Below, in pieces: positions 7,829-16,833 of a stretch of 64,000 bases of DNA. Source of the stretch: Terriglobia bacterium (GTDB lineage Bacteria > Acidobacteriota > Terriglobia > Bryobacterales > Bryobacteraceae). The translations under genes were made by a program, and so were the position numbers. Position 1 is the stretch's first letter. Every line of letters starts with the position of its first letter. The notes beneath the pieces were generated by a model. That model did not search any database. It saw nothing but the letters and a program-made list of their open reading frames with translations, and was not told where the DNA came from. The stretch spans positions 62,001 to 126,000 of the forward strand of contig JAIQFK010000014.1 in assembly GCA_020073305.1 (NCBI GenBank). The letters run 5' to 3'.

Positions 7829-9367
7829 ATGGAACTACTCGAAATCGCAAAGCTGCCGACGGCGGAAAATTCAGCCATTCATCTGAATCCGCTGGATAAT
7901 GTCGCCATCGCGCGCGTCCCCCTTTCCGCGGGCATGAAACTGCAGATCGACGGCGTGCCGATTGAAGTACTCGATCCGGTGCCGGCGGGCCACAAAATCG
8001 CGATCGCCAGCATTCCCCCGGGCGAGGTGGTGCACCGCTACGGGCAGGTGATCGGCCGCGCGAAACGGCCGATTGAGCCGGGCCGCCACGTGCACACGCA
8101 CAATCTCTCGTTTGAGGAGTTGGCCTTCGACTACGAATTTCCGAGCGGCGAAATTCCCTACCCTGCCCGGCCGAAGGACGTGCCCACCTTTCGTGGATAC
8201 CTGCGCGAGGATGGGCGCGCCGGAACGCGCAACTACATCGCGGTCGTCGCGGCGAGCAATTGCGCCGCTCACACCGCCGAGTTGATCGCCGGAAGTTTCG
8301 ACCATGAGCGGCTGCCGTCCAACGTGGACGGCGTGGTGGCGTTTCCGCACGGCGAAGGCTGCGGCCACACGATTGGCCCGGATACCGAACAGCTACAGCG
8401 CACCCTTGCCGGCGTGCTGGCGCATCCCAATGTGTCAGCCGCGATCATTCTGGGGCTGGGCTGCGAAGTCAACCAGATTGATCATTATCTGGGGTCGAAC
8501 GCGCCGCGAAGTTCGAGGTTGGTGGGGATGACGCTGCAATCGAGCGGTGGAACCACGGGCGCTCTCGAGGCCGCGCGCCGTGAGATTCATCAGTTGATGG
8601 AGCAGGCATCGGCGGAGCAGCGAGTGGACATCCCCATGTCGAAGATCGTGCTGGGCCTGAACTGCGGCGGCTCGGATTCCTTTTCCGGGATCACTGCGAA
8701 TCCGGCGTTGGGTGTTTGCTGCGACATGCTGGCGGCCAACGGTGCCACCGCGGTGCTGGCGGAAACCACCGAATGCTTCGGCGCTGAACATCTGCTGATC
8801 CGCCGTGCGCGCAACCGCAAGGTGGCGGAGAGATTTCTCGGCTTTATCCAGAGCTACAAGCAGTATCTGACGCGCTTCGGCGGCAGCTTCAACGATAACC
8901 CATCTCCCGGAAACAAGGACGGCGGGCTGACCAACATCCTGGAGAAATCGCTGGGAGCGGCGGCGAAGGCGGGCAGCACACCGCTGATGGACGCGGTGGA
9001 CTACGCGGAGCGCATCACCTCGCCGGGATTTGTGTTCATGAATACGCCAGGATATGACCCGGTATCGCTCACCGGTCTCGCCGCCGGCGGGTGCAATGTC
9101 ATCGCGTTCACCACCGGGCGCGGCAGCGCCATCGGCTTCCCTTCCATACCCGTCATCAAGATTGCGACCAACGGGAACACGTACCGTCGCATGCGCGACA
9201 ACATGGATATCAACGCCGGCGTAATCGCCGACGGCGAGCAGAGCATCCAAGCGGTAGGGCGCGAAATCTTCGACATGGTGTTGAGGGTGGCGTCGGGCGA
9301 GCGCACGTGCGCCGAGCGACTGGGGCACAAGGAATTTGTGCCGTGGCGGATTGGGCCGGTATTGTAA
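7829..9367 (+). CDS. UxaA-family hydrolyase (altronate/galactarate dehydratase type)
   Basis: 512 residues, cytoplasmic. The first ~95 residues form the SAF-like N-terminal domain (VAIARVPLSAGMKLQIDG ... HRYGQVIGRA), and the large C-terminal domain begins with GYLREDGRAGTRNYIAVV, typical of altronate and galactarate dehydratases. Cysteines in the segments SNCAAHTA, GEGCGHTIG, GLGCEVNQ and GLNCGGSDSFSG are those expected around the Fe-binding site. The enzyme removes water from a sugar acid to give a 2-keto-3-deoxy acid in hexuronate/aldarate breakdown. Full-length single-gene form, as in E. coli UxaA; altronate, galactarate or a related acid cannot be told apart here. Confidence 0.85.
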   Translation: MELLEIAKLPTAENSAIHLNPLDNVAIARVPLSAGMKLQIDGVPIEVLDPVPAGHKIAIASIPPGEVVHRYGQVIGRAKRPIEPGRHVHTHNLSFEELAFDYEFPSGEIPYPARPKDVPTFRGYLREDGRAGTRNYIAVVAASNCAAHTAELIAGSFDHERLPSNVDGVVAFPHGEGCGHTIGPDTEQLQRTLAGVLAHPNVSAAIILGLGCEVNQIDHYLGSNAPRSSRLVGMTLQSSGGTTGALEAARREIHQLMEQASAEQRVDIPMSKIVLGLNCGGSDSFSGITANPALGVCCDMLAANGATAVLAETTECFGAEHLLIRRARNRKVAERFLGFIQSYKQYLTRFGGSFNDNPSPGNKDGGLTNILEKSLGAAAKAGSTPLMDAVDYAERITSPGFVFMNTPGYDPVSLTGLAAGGCNVIAFTTGRGSAIGFPSIPVIKIATNGNTYRRMRDNMDINAGVIADGEQSIQAVGREIFDMVLRVASGERTCAERLGHKEFVPWRIGPVL

Positions 9368-9402
9368 CGTCGTAAAGCTCCACCGATTCTATGCAACAAA
9401 GT

Positions 9403-9507
9403 GTAGCGCAGGCCCACGCCCGAGTTTGGCGGGGACCTGCGGCTTTTTGCCGAGATCGAAGACAAGGCCGCAGGTCTCCGGCAAACCCCGCCGTAGGCCT
9501 ACGCTAC
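9403..9507. repeat. Dispersed hairpin repeat (REP/MITE-like), complete copy
   Basis: A 105-base element made of two 41-base arms in inverted orientation (9403-9443 and 9467-9507) separated by 23 bases. Arm one reverse-complemented agrees with arm two at 34 of 41 positions by my count. It starts GTAGCG and ends CGCTAC. Arm one recurs at 59422-59462 with 39 of 41 matches. The intergenic position after uxaA-like gene, the ability to fold into a long hairpin, and recurrence in the same window suggest a non-autonomous mobile repeat or REP-type element. The rest of the 247-base gap (9368-9614) shows no gene. Confidence 0.7.
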
Positions 9508-9614
9508 CAGCAATCGTTTTCTGCCCGAGCGGTTGAGGTCTTGCGTGGCCCCGACGAGGGCGTCGACCGCGGACCGGGGGGTCCGCCCCACCAGGAAGTA
9601 CAATAGAAAGATTC

Positions 9615-10532
9615 ATGTTTCGAAATCTCGCTTTGACCTTTTTACTGGCCGCGACGCTGTGGTCCGCAGAAAAGGCGAAATCGGCGTTCGATAAACCGAC
9701 GCTCGAGGCTTATGTGCGCCACCTGTTTGTGTGGGGGCCGTCGATTAAGGTTGTGCTGGGCGAGCCTAAGCCCTCGCCGCTGGCTGGTTTTGACGAGGTT
9801 GTGGTACACGCCACAGCCGGAGAGGCCAGCGCGGACGAGACGCTGTATGTTTCCAAGGACGGGCAGAAGATCGTGCGCGGCAATTTCTTCGAGATCGACA
9901 AGAATCCGTTCAAGCCGCAGCTCGACAAGCTGCACACGGAACTGCAGCCCAGCTTCGGCACACCCGGCGCCCCGGTGGTGATCGTGCTGTTCAGCGATTT
10001 CGAATGCCCGTACTGCAAAGAGGAAGCCAAGTCGCTGCGATCGAATCTGGTGAGCACGTATCCCAAGGAGGTGAGGCTGTATTTCAAAGACCTTCCGCTT
10101 TCGCAGATTCACCCCTGGGCCCTCCCCGCCGCTATTGCGGGCCGATGCATTTTCAAGCAAAACCCCGGAGCGTTCTGGGACTATCACGATTGGATTTACG
10201 AGGCGCAAACCGACGTCACCGCGGACAATCTGAAATCCAAGGTTCTGGAATACGTCAAGGGAAAGGAAATCGACCCGGTGCAACTGGAGCGCTGCATGGA
10301 TTCCAAGGCCACGCAGCCCGAGATCGATAAGTCCATGGCGGAAGCCAAGGGGTTGGGGGTCAACGCCACGCCGACCCTGTTCGTGAACGGGCGGCAACTG
10401 GTGGGGCCGTCGGCCGCCTGGGCGAATCTGCGCCAGGTAATCGACTACGAGATCGAATATCAGAAGACCGCCAAAAACGCTGGTGAAGACTGCGGCTGCG
10501 AAGTGAAGCTGCCCTCGCCCACTCTGAATTAG
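9615..10532 (+). CDS. Secreted DsbA-like/thioredoxin_4 disulfide oxidoreductase
   Basis: 305 residues with a Sec signal peptide (LALTFLLAATLWS). Residues ~20-105 form a small N-terminal domain. The rest is a thioredoxin fold of the DsbA/BdbD class: VVIVLFSDFECPYCKEE with the C-P-Y-C pair at residues 131 and 134, and the cis-proline region GVNATPTLFVNGRQLVG. Such proteins introduce or rearrange disulfides in exported proteins. The C-terminus has an extra DCGC cysteine pair. No DsbB/VKOR partner is adjacent. It is followed 11 bases later by the M28 peptidase gene on the same strand. Confidence 0.85.
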   Translation: MFRNLALTFLLAATLWSAEKAKSAFDKPTLEAYVRHLFVWGPSIKVVLGEPKPSPLAGFDEVVVHATAGEASADETLYVSKDGQKIVRGNFFEIDKNPFKPQLDKLHTELQPSFGTPGAPVVIVLFSDFECPYCKEEAKSLRSNLVSTYPKEVRLYFKDLPLSQIHPWALPAAIAGRCIFKQNPGAFWDYHDWIYEAQTDVTADNLKSKVLEYVKGKEIDPVQLERCMDSKATQPEIDKSMAEAKGLGVNATPTLFVNGRQLVGPSAAWANLRQVIDYEIEYQKTAKNAGEDCGCEVKLPSPTLN

Positions 10533-10543
10533 GGATACCTCGA

Positions 10544-12391
10544 ATGCGCCGACGCAACCATCTTGTTCCTTACGTTGCCTCTATTCTGGTTCTCGCGGCT
10601 CAGGCGGCACCGCCGCCGACGACCGGAAATGAAGGCATCGATCCGCACCGGTATCTGGAACATATCAAGTACCTCGCCTCCGTCGACATGCGGGGGCGCG
10701 CCACCGGCTCTCCGGAACTGGAGAGGGCGGCCGACTATATTGCGGCCCAGTTCCGCGCCATCGGCCTCCAGCCGGTCGACGGCAAAAGCTATTTCCAGGC
10801 GTTTCAGGTGACCACCAACGCGAAACTCGGCCATGCCAACCACTTCGAATATGTCGAGGCTGGCAAGACCATCTCGCTGAAAACCGGCGAAGACTTCGTC
10901 CCGTTCAACTTCTCGGCGCGCGGCAAGCTCTCGGGCAGCGTCGTGTTCGCGGGCTACGGCATCACGGCGCCCGAGTATAACTACGACGACTACGCCGGCC
11001 TCGATGTCAAAGACAAGCTGGTACTCATTCTTCGCCACGAACCGCAGGAGTTTGACGAGACGAGCGTGTTCGCCGGAAAGGTCTATACCGAGCACGCCCA
11101 GTTCTATAGCAAAGCCGTCAACGCTAAAATACACGGCGCGCTGGGCGTGATTCTCATCAACGACGTTTTCAATCACCGGACCGAATCGGATCAACTGGAG
11201 AAGTTTGGCCGCACGGTCGGCCCGAACGACGCGGGGATTCCCTTCGTCGAAATCAAGGCTGACGCCGCCCAGCGCTGGATCGCCGACGCCGGTAACAACC
11301 TGGACGAGATGGGCGCCGCCATCGACAGGGATCTGAAGCCGCGCTCGTTCGCTTTACCGGAGAAGCTCCAGGTTCACGAGAACGTGGACATCGAACGGGT
11401 GGTTAAGACGGTGCACAACGTCGCCGGATATCTGCCGGGTGAGACGGATGAGTACGTGATTATCGGTGCACACTACGATCATCTGGGACTGGGCGAGCAG
11501 TTTTCCATGGCCCCCTCGCTGGCCGGCACGACTGTGCATCCCGGGGCCGATGACAACGCTTCGGGCACCGCGGGCGTCATCGAACTGGCGCGCTGGTTTG
11601 CGGGCCAGCCGAAACAAAAGCGGGGCATCCTGTTCATGACCTTCGCGGGCGAGGAGCTGGGTTTGTTGGGATCGAGCTTCTATGTGAATCATCCCGAGCT
11701 GCCCACGAACAAAGCCGTGGCCATGATCAATCTGGATATGATCGGCCGCGTGCGCGAGGGGAAAGTGTACGTCGGGGGCTTAGGCACGGGCAGCAACCTG
11801 CGGGCCACGCTCGAGCCCATCCTCGCCCACTACCCCATGCACATCGATTTCTCGGATACAACGGGCTACGGCTCCAGCGATCACACCTCGTTCACCACCA
11901 AGCAAGTTCCGGTCCTGTTCTTCTTTTCGGGGTTACATGGCGACTATCACAAGCCGAGCGATACCTGGGACAAGATCGATGCGCCGGATGCGGCAAAACT
12001 GCTGGACATGATTGCCGAAGTGGGGAACGCGCTGCGCGAGGAGGCCGAGCGGCCGCTGTTCGTGCGCGTCAAAGAGCCCGAGAATCCGCATGCGGGAATG
12101 GCGGTGGGGTCGTCACAGTCCGGATACGGCCCGGAGTTCGGCAGCGTTCCTGATTTCACGGAAATCCCTCATGGAGTGCGGTTTGCCGATATCCGTGCAG
12201 GTACGCCAGCGGCCCAAGCGGGGCTCAAGGCCGGCGATATTCTGGTCGAGTTTGACGGCAAACCGATTGACAACCTGTACGACTTCACCTATGCGTTACG
12301 CAGCAAGAAGCCGGGCGACCGGGTGACCGTAAGAGTCCTGCGGGGAACGGAGACGGTGACCGCCTCGGTTCTGCTCCGCGAACGGAAATAA
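10544..12391 (+). CDS. Secreted M28-family aminopeptidase with PA insert and PDZ domain
   Basis: 615 residues, exported (N-terminal segment NHLVPYVASILVLAAQAAPP). Zinc-ligand motifs of family M28 are in order: GAHYDHLG (first His at about residue 310), HPGADDNASG, FAGEELGLLGS with the catalytic Glu pair, NLDMIGR, and a late His in GLHGDYHKPSDT. Residues ~130-230 look like a PA domain inserted before the peptidase core. The last ~90 residues (VRFADIRAGTPAAQAGLKAG ... LYDFTYALRSKKPGDRV) form a PDZ domain. It probably trims peptides in the periplasm or outside the cell. It follows the disulfide oxidoreductase gene closely. Confidence 0.9.
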   Translation: MRRRNHLVPYVASILVLAAQAAPPPTTGNEGIDPHRYLEHIKYLASVDMRGRATGSPELERAADYIAAQFRAIGLQPVDGKSYFQAFQVTTNAKLGHANHFEYVEAGKTISLKTGEDFVPFNFSARGKLSGSVVFAGYGITAPEYNYDDYAGLDVKDKLVLILRHEPQEFDETSVFAGKVYTEHAQFYSKAVNAKIHGALGVILINDVFNHRTESDQLEKFGRTVGPNDAGIPFVEIKADAAQRWIADAGNNLDEMGAAIDRDLKPRSFALPEKLQVHENVDIERVVKTVHNVAGYLPGETDEYVIIGAHYDHLGLGEQFSMAPSLAGTTVHPGADDNASGTAGVIELARWFAGQPKQKRGILFMTFAGEELGLLGSSFYVNHPELPTNKAVAMINLDMIGRVREGKVYVGGLGTGSNLRATLEPILAHYPMHIDFSDTTGYGSSDHTSFTTKQVPVLFFFSGLHGDYHKPSDTWDKIDAPDAAKLLDMIAEVGNALREEAERPLFVRVKEPENPHAGMAVGSSQSGYGPEFGSVPDFTEIPHGVRFADIRAGTPAAQAGLKAGDILVEFDGKPIDNLYDFTYALRSKKPGDRVTVRVLRGTETVTASVLLRERK

Positions 12392-12431
12392 AGCTTTTCC
12401 CCATTGCGTCCGATGAAACTCTGAGGCCGAA

Positions 12432-13064
12432 ATGCCAGAAGAATCGACGCACACGCCAGTTCCCCTCGGCGACGAGATATGGGAATTGCCTCCGCTTATC
12501 CTTCACCCGTTCAGCAAGGAAAGCGCTCCGGACCAGCTTCTGGAGGGATCGAGGGCGGCACTCATGCTGGCGGGATTCATCCCCGGCGAGGGCGAGGAAC
12601 CGGATGAGCTGCGCAGAAAGCTCTTGCTCAGCCGCTTTGCGGAAGTTCGCATGCTGTACTTTATCGGCAAAGACCTGACCCGGTGGGTGGGGCAGTGCAT
12701 GGATGTCGTCTCGCGCACCGAACTCCTGGGTAGTGCGGGCATTCGGGAACAAAGCTTCGCCATGCTGCTGGTCAGTAATACGCCCGAATCCGTGCTCCAG
12801 AAACTGCACCAGTGGGGCGTCGCCAATCCGCAGTCCGTCTTCTCCCGCGCTTTGGGCATCGCGGCTATGTTCCGCGAAGTGCCCTCGCTCGAACAGCTTT
12901 CCGACCGTTTCCTCCTCTATTACCACATCTTTGCGGATCATCTTTTTGTCTGCACCCAGAACCTTGCGAAGTTCGCCGAAATCACGCCGGCAAATTTCCG
13001 TTTCGACCTGTACGCTTCAGCAGAATATTCGCGTTTGCTCGAGCGGCAGTGGGAAGAGCAGTAA
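12432..13064 (+). CDS. Conserved-looking protein of unknown function
   Basis: 210 residues, no signal peptide and no membrane helix. The composition is that of a soluble, mainly helical protein: amphipathic stretches around FAEVRMLYFIGKDLTRWVGQ, SFAMLLVSNTPESVLQKLHQ and DRFLLYYHIFADHLFVCTQN. I do not recognise a family. Start ATG at 12432 follows the peptidase stop by about 40 bases. It is probably real because codon usage and GC skew match its neighbours and the opposite-strand ORFs over it are shadows. Function unknown. Confidence 0.6.
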   Translation: MPEESTHTPVPLGDEIWELPPLILHPFSKESAPDQLLEGSRAALMLAGFIPGEGEEPDELRRKLLLSRFAEVRMLYFIGKDLTRWVGQCMDVVSRTELLGSAGIREQSFAMLLVSNTPESVLQKLHQWGVANPQSVFSRALGIAAMFREVPSLEQLSDRFLLYYHIFADHLFVCTQNLAKFAEITPANFRFDLYASAEYSRLLERQWEEQ

Positions 13065-13118
13065 GGAACGAACCGAAGCTTACTCAAGGCGCAAAATCTC
13101 CCTGATATAATCCGTTTC

Positions 13119-14408
13119 ATGGAGTATCCCCGCCTTCTGCTCGTCCGCCAGCATTTTCCCGATCGCAGCATAAGTGACGTTCGGTCAGCCGTCTTGAACG
13201 AGCTGGTCGAATCTCCGTTCGGGGGGCGTACTAAGCCCGGCGCGCACGTCGCGATCGGTGTAGGGAGCCGGGGTATCAGCAACATCGCCACTATTGTGCG
13301 GGCGGTGGTGGACTTCTGGAAATCGAAGGGCGCCAGGCCCTTCATTTTTCCGGCTATGGGCAGCCACGGCGCGGCGACCGCCGAGGGTCAGGCCGACGTG
13401 CTGGCGCACTATGGAATCATCGAAGCCACCATGGGGTGCCCGGTAATCAGTTCCTTGGACGTAGTTCCCGTCGGGCGCACCCCCGAGGGCATTGAGGCCT
13501 TCATGGACCGCAATGCCTACGAGAGCAACGGCGTCATGCTGGTCGGCCGCGTGAAATGGCACACGGACTTTGCGGGCAATATCGAAAGCGGCCTCTTCAA
13601 GATGATGGCCATCGGCCTCGGAAAGTTCGCAGGGGCGCAGCGCTACCACACCTACGCGTACAAGCTCGGCCTTGAGCAGGTGATTCGCACTGTCGGCCGC
13701 CAGGTGCTGGCCTCGGGAAAGATTCTGGGCGGTCTCGCCATTCTCGAGGACGCCAATCACAACACCGCACAACTTACCGCCGTGCCGGTTGAGGAAATGG
13801 AGTCGCGGGAAGAGGAGCTGCTGCGCCTGGTGAAATCCTGGATGGGCCGCATCCCCATGGATCTGGATGTGCTGATTCTCGACGAAATCGGCAAGAACAT
13901 CAGCGGCGCGGGCATGGACACCAAGGTCGTGAACCGCGGCGTGTACGGCCAGTACAATCCCTGGCCGGATGCGCCCAGGATTGAGCGCATCTTCATTCGC
14001 GGCCTGAGCGATCACAGTTACGGAAACGGCGTGGGATTAGGGATGGCCGACGTGGTGTCTGACCGGCTGCTCGCGAAAATCGACTGGAACCCGACGCGCA
14101 TCAATTCCCTAACCGCGTCCACTCCGGCCGCGATCCGGACGCCGGTTCATTTTTCGACTGACCGCGAGTGTCTGGAGGCTATCGCGCCGACGGTGGGCAA
14201 GCACGATTTGACGGAAGTGACCTACGGGTGGATGCGGAACTCGCTCGAACTGGGATTGCTGGCGCTGAGCGAGAACTTGCGTCGCACGATTGAGCAGGAT
14301 CCGCATCTGGAAATTCTTGGGGCGGCGCGGCCCGTAGAATTCGACGGCCATGGAAACCTCTCGGACCTATTGGTGCCAGCCGGAGAAGAAATTGGGACGA
14401 CGCACTAG
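13119..14408 (+). CDS. LarA-like (lactate-racemase-type N-terminal domain, DUF2088) protein
   Basis: 429 residues, cytoplasmic. The N-terminal part (GAHVAIGVGSRGISNIATIV ... FIFPAMGSHGAATAEGQ) fits the LarA/DUF2088 nucleotide-like fold, in which this region forms the first half of the lactate racemase. Later segments VKWHTDFAGNIESGLFKMM and YGNGVGLGMADVV are conserved-looking. In genuine LarA the protein holds a nickel-pincer cofactor made by LarBCE; those genes are not in this window and the C-terminal half diverges from LarA. It may therefore be a racemase or epimerase of another hydroxy acid. Ends four bases into the end of the convergent Flp pilin gene. Confidence 0.62.
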   Translation: MEYPRLLLVRQHFPDRSISDVRSAVLNELVESPFGGRTKPGAHVAIGVGSRGISNIATIVRAVVDFWKSKGARPFIFPAMGSHGAATAEGQADVLAHYGIIEATMGCPVISSLDVVPVGRTPEGIEAFMDRNAYESNGVMLVGRVKWHTDFAGNIESGLFKMMAIGLGKFAGAQRYHTYAYKLGLEQVIRTVGRQVLASGKILGGLAILEDANHNTAQLTAVPVEEMESREEELLRLVKSWMGRIPMDLDVLILDEIGKNISGAGMDTKVVNRGVYGQYNPWPDAPRIERIFIRGLSDHSYGNGVGLGMADVVSDRLLAKIDWNPTRINSLTASTPAAIRTPVHFSTDRECLEAIAPTVGKHDLTEVTYGWMRNSLELGLLALSENLRRTIEQDPHLEILGAARPVEFDGHGNLSDLLVPAGEEIGTTH

Positions 14409-14617
14409 CCGCCCTGGGCCACTAGAGCCGAGCCGATCTTCGAGAAAATCGTACTGAAGCTGCCCGTCACTTGCGGTGAGACCGCCGCCGACGCCAACGC
14501 CACCAAGCCCGCCATCAAGGCGTACTCGATCATATCCTGCCCACGCAGATCGGCGCAGACTTTCCGCAACCATGCATCCAACCAGTGGAGCTTCATCAAT
14601 GGCTTCGAGCGCATCAT
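14405..14617 (-). CDS. Flp/Fap-type IVb pilin
   Basis: 70 residues. A basic leader is followed by RGQDMIEYALMAGLVALASA, the Flp pilin signature G|XXXXEY in which prepilin peptidase (TadV type) cuts after the glycine, and a hydrophobic helix. The frame runs up to 14677, but a GGGAG ribosome site lies six bases before the ATG at 14617, so I start there. Short C-terminal region lacks cysteines, as usual. Second of two tandem pilin genes. No Tad secretion genes (cpaF, rcpA, tadB/C) are in the window, so the assembly machine must be elsewhere. Confidence 0.85.
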   Translation of the reverse strand: MMRSKPLMKLHWLDAWLRKVCADLRGQDMIEYALMAGLVALASAAVSPQVTGSFSTIFSKIGSALVAQGG

Positions 14618-14686
14618 TTTCATCTCCCGCAGCGCGGTGCAGGTGGGGTCATTGGACGGAACCAGCCCCACCTGCACGCACTGCTT

Positions 14687-14881
14687 TTAGCTGGCAGCGG
14701 CACCTGCCATCACCGAGCTGATCTTCGAGAAAACCGTGCTAATGCTGCCCGCCACGGTGGGCATCAGCGCCCCGGCGGCTATCGCCACGAAACCCGCCAT
14801 CAGCGCGTATTCAATCAGGTCCTGGCCTCTTTTGTCCTTCCAGATCTTCATCGCTAAAAGTGCTTTTGTGAGATGTTTCAT
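14687..14881 (-). CDS. Flp/Fap-type IVb pilin
   Basis: 64 residues with leader MKHLTKALLAMKIWKDKRG and the mature N-terminus QDLIEYALMAGFVAIAAGA, a clear Flp prepilin. A good Shine-Dalgarno (AGAGGA) stands about six bases before the ATG at 14881, which rejects the longer upstream reading. The pilin is a tandem paralogue of the gene at 14405-14617 (similar processing site, different tail). The 130-base region upstream (14882-15013) has no obvious sigma54 -24/-12 pair. Pilus assembly genes are absent nearby. Confidence 0.87.
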   Translation of the reverse strand: MKHLTKALLAMKIWKDKRGQDLIEYALMAGFVAIAAGALMPTVAGSISTVFSKISSVMAGAAAS

Positions 14882-15013
14882 CTTTTCCTCTTTTCTCCTC
14901 ATCCGTCGGAACGGACGCAACTCTACCTCCGAGACTAACGGCTTGGCGCTCCATTTGAAATTGGGTTTTCCACTTAAACGGCCCCCTTAACAATCTGCGG
15001 TGGAAGCAGCCGG

Positions 15014-15970
15014 TTACACTAAGCGGACGTGCCGGAATTCCGGGATCAGCTCGAAGGAGGTGCGTACTTGGGGGATCAACTCGCCGCGCTGCTCGATCGA
15101 CGCTTCGCGTACGCGGCCCTGCCTCGAAGCCAGCCGCAAGTACTCGATCTTTTCCGGATCGATTCCCATGATGCGGCAACAGGTCGCGTCCACCGCCGCC
15201 AGGTCGCTGCCCATGACCAGGACTCCGCAGGGACGCGCACGGCCCTGAATCGGCCCATTGCCCTCCATCCCTACGATTCCGTCGACAATCGCGAAGCTGC
15301 GCGGGAAAGTGCGGTAAAGGCCGGCCACACAATCCGGTATGCCCACCTGATGGAGGTGATTCTTGGGCCAGCCATACAGGGCGCCGGGCACCACGCCAAA
15401 CAGGTTTTTCATCGACAGCGTAGCGCCTGCCCAGTGATGGGTTTTCATGCGCGCAATCGAAACCACCAGATCTGCCGCCAACGCCGTGCGGGCCAGGTAG
15501 ATCCCCTCATTTCCGGCGAATGGCGCCACGCGTGACACCTCGTCGCGATTCAAATCCACAAAGCGAGCATCGAAGTCCGGGATGGCGGCACGGTATCCGG
15601 CCTCTTCGGCCAGGAACCACGCATCGCGCCGATGCCCAGGGCCCTCGCCGATCGTGATCTCGCTCGCACCCAGGCGTTCGAACAGGGTCACTGCCGCCGC
15701 CAGGACCTCCGCCTGGGTGTGAATCACCGAGTTCCGGTCAAATTCCACCAGGTTGGGCTTGAGCAGCACCCGTTTTCCCCGCGCTTCCAAGCCGCAAAGA
15801 GCCGCGCCGCGCGCCAGGCGGTCGGCCAGATCCTCGCGGTAGGAGGATGCGCGCAGGATCGCCACTGCGGATTTGCCGGGCGGGTCGGCCGCCAGACTTC
15901 GCCTGGCGCAACCTGCACCGGCTATGGCCCCCGACGCCGCGGCTGCTCCGAGAAACCCGCGCCGGGTCAT
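15014..15970 (-). CDS. Exported DUF362-domain protein
   Basis: 318 residues. Start ATG 15970 overlaps the TGA of the upstream gene by one base; it gives MTRRGFLGAAAASGAIAGAG followed by Cys, which reads as a Tat-like signal with a possible lipobox. An in-frame ATG at 15994 is the alternative. The core matches DUF362: VLLKPNLVEFDRNSVIHT near the start, EGPGHRRDAW, a later MKTHHWAGATLSMKNLFGVV and AVDATCCRIMGIDP. DUF362 proteins are often annotated as iron-sulfur proteins, but this copy lacks a C-terminal ferredoxin-type CxxCxxC cluster. Function unknown; it is translationally coupled to the squalene-cyclase-repeat protein. Confidence 0.8.
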   Translation of the reverse strand: MTRRGFLGAAAASGAIAGAGCARRSLAADPPGKSAVAILRASSYREDLADRLARGAALCGLEARGKRVLLKPNLVEFDRNSVIHTQAEVLAAAVTLFERLGASEITIGEGPGHRRDAWFLAEEAGYRAAIPDFDARFVDLNRDEVSRVAPFAGNEGIYLARTALAADLVVSIARMKTHHWAGATLSMKNLFGVVPGALYGWPKNHLHQVGIPDCVAGLYRTFPRSFAIVDGIVGMEGNGPIQGRARPCGVLVMGSDLAAVDATCCRIMGIDPEKIEYLRLASRQGRVREASIEQRGELIPQVRTSFELIPEFRHVRLV

Positions 15971-16833
15971 CAGCCAGCCAGGATGTGGTTCCATGGAATC
16001 CCCTCGATGGCCGTGACGAGCATATCGTTCTCTGCGCGCTCGTCCGTTTGCGCCCGTCGCGGCCGCTCCCCGCGGTACATCAGCAAACAGGAGGAGAGCC
16101 ACGCCTGCGCCAGCGGGCTGCGCGTGTCGCGCCAGGTGCGTTCGACCCCGTCGAGCGCCGCCCCCCAGGCCACCGCCGCGTGCCCGTCGAGCGCCATCAA
16201 CGCGAGGGCCGTCGTCTCGGGATAGGAGGGCAGATCCGCGCCCAGCACCCGGCGGTTGCCATAGTTCCAGCCACCGTCACGGCACCGCCGGTCGAGCAGC
16301 ATGCGCTCACTCATCGCCATGCGGCCGGTCCAAGCCGGGTCTTTTGTCCGCCGCGCGGCGCATCGCAGCGCCATGAGCGCGTGTGCGGTCGGCTCCACCC
16401 ACGACGAGGCGCCCGCCTCCCACGGCCACCCCGCCAGGCCCGGGTCAAACTCGACGATCGAGGGACAAAGCCAGTGTGCGATGCGGGCCGCCATCCGGCC
16501 TTCCGCTCCGGCCGAGGTCAACAGCCAATCGAAGCCCCGCTGGAATGCCGCATCCCGAACTCCCGCAACGGAGTGCAGCGTCAAGGCCAGTGAGGTGCTC
16601 CAGTGCGGCTGATCGACGGCCGCACAGGGGCGCCATGCGCCACATGGGATCTGCCAGGAACGCAGCAAGCGCCACCCTCGCTCATAGGCCGGGCCGCGCC
16701 GTTCCGACAGGGCCAGCAGCGCGTATGCGGTGGGCTCGAGCCACGACGGTCTCCCCGGAAAATAGCCCCAGCCACCATCCGGGTTCTGCGAGGCTTCGAG
16801 CTTCGCCAGGCGGGATTCGACACACGGCTCCAT
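15970..16833 (-). CDS. Prenyltransferase/squalene-oxidase-repeat (alpha-toroid) protein
   Basis: 287 residues without signal peptide. QW-like repeats of the terpene-cyclase/prenyltransferase toroid are visible: QNPDGGWGYFPG followed by EPTAYALLAL, a middle GWPWEAGASSWVEPTAHAL, and CRDGGWNYGN followed by YPETTALALMAL. Full squalene-hopene cyclases have about 630 residues and a catalytic DxDD; this protein is less than half as long and I find no DxDD, so it is likely a single toroid domain with a binding or scaffold role instead of a cyclase. Its stop overlaps the start of the DUF362 gene. Confidence 0.7.
   Translation of the reverse strand: MEPCVESRLAKLEASQNPDGGWGYFPGRPSWLEPTAYALLALSERRGPAYERGWRLLRSWQIPCGAWRPCAAVDQPHWSTSLALTLHSVAGVRDAAFQRGFDWLLTSAGAEGRMAARIAHWLCPSIVEFDPGLAGWPWEAGASSWVEPTAHALMALRCAARRTKDPAWTGRMAMSERMLLDRRCRDGGWNYGNRRVLGADLPSYPETTALALMALDGHAAVAWGAALDGVERTWRDTRSPLAQAWLSSCLLMYRGERPRRAQTDERAENDMLVTAIEGIPWNHILAG

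Noticed and set aside
14882-15013. Sigma54-type promoter for the Flp pilins
   Set aside because: A TGGAGCGCCAAGC-like stretch is present but the GG and GC elements do not have the needed spacing.
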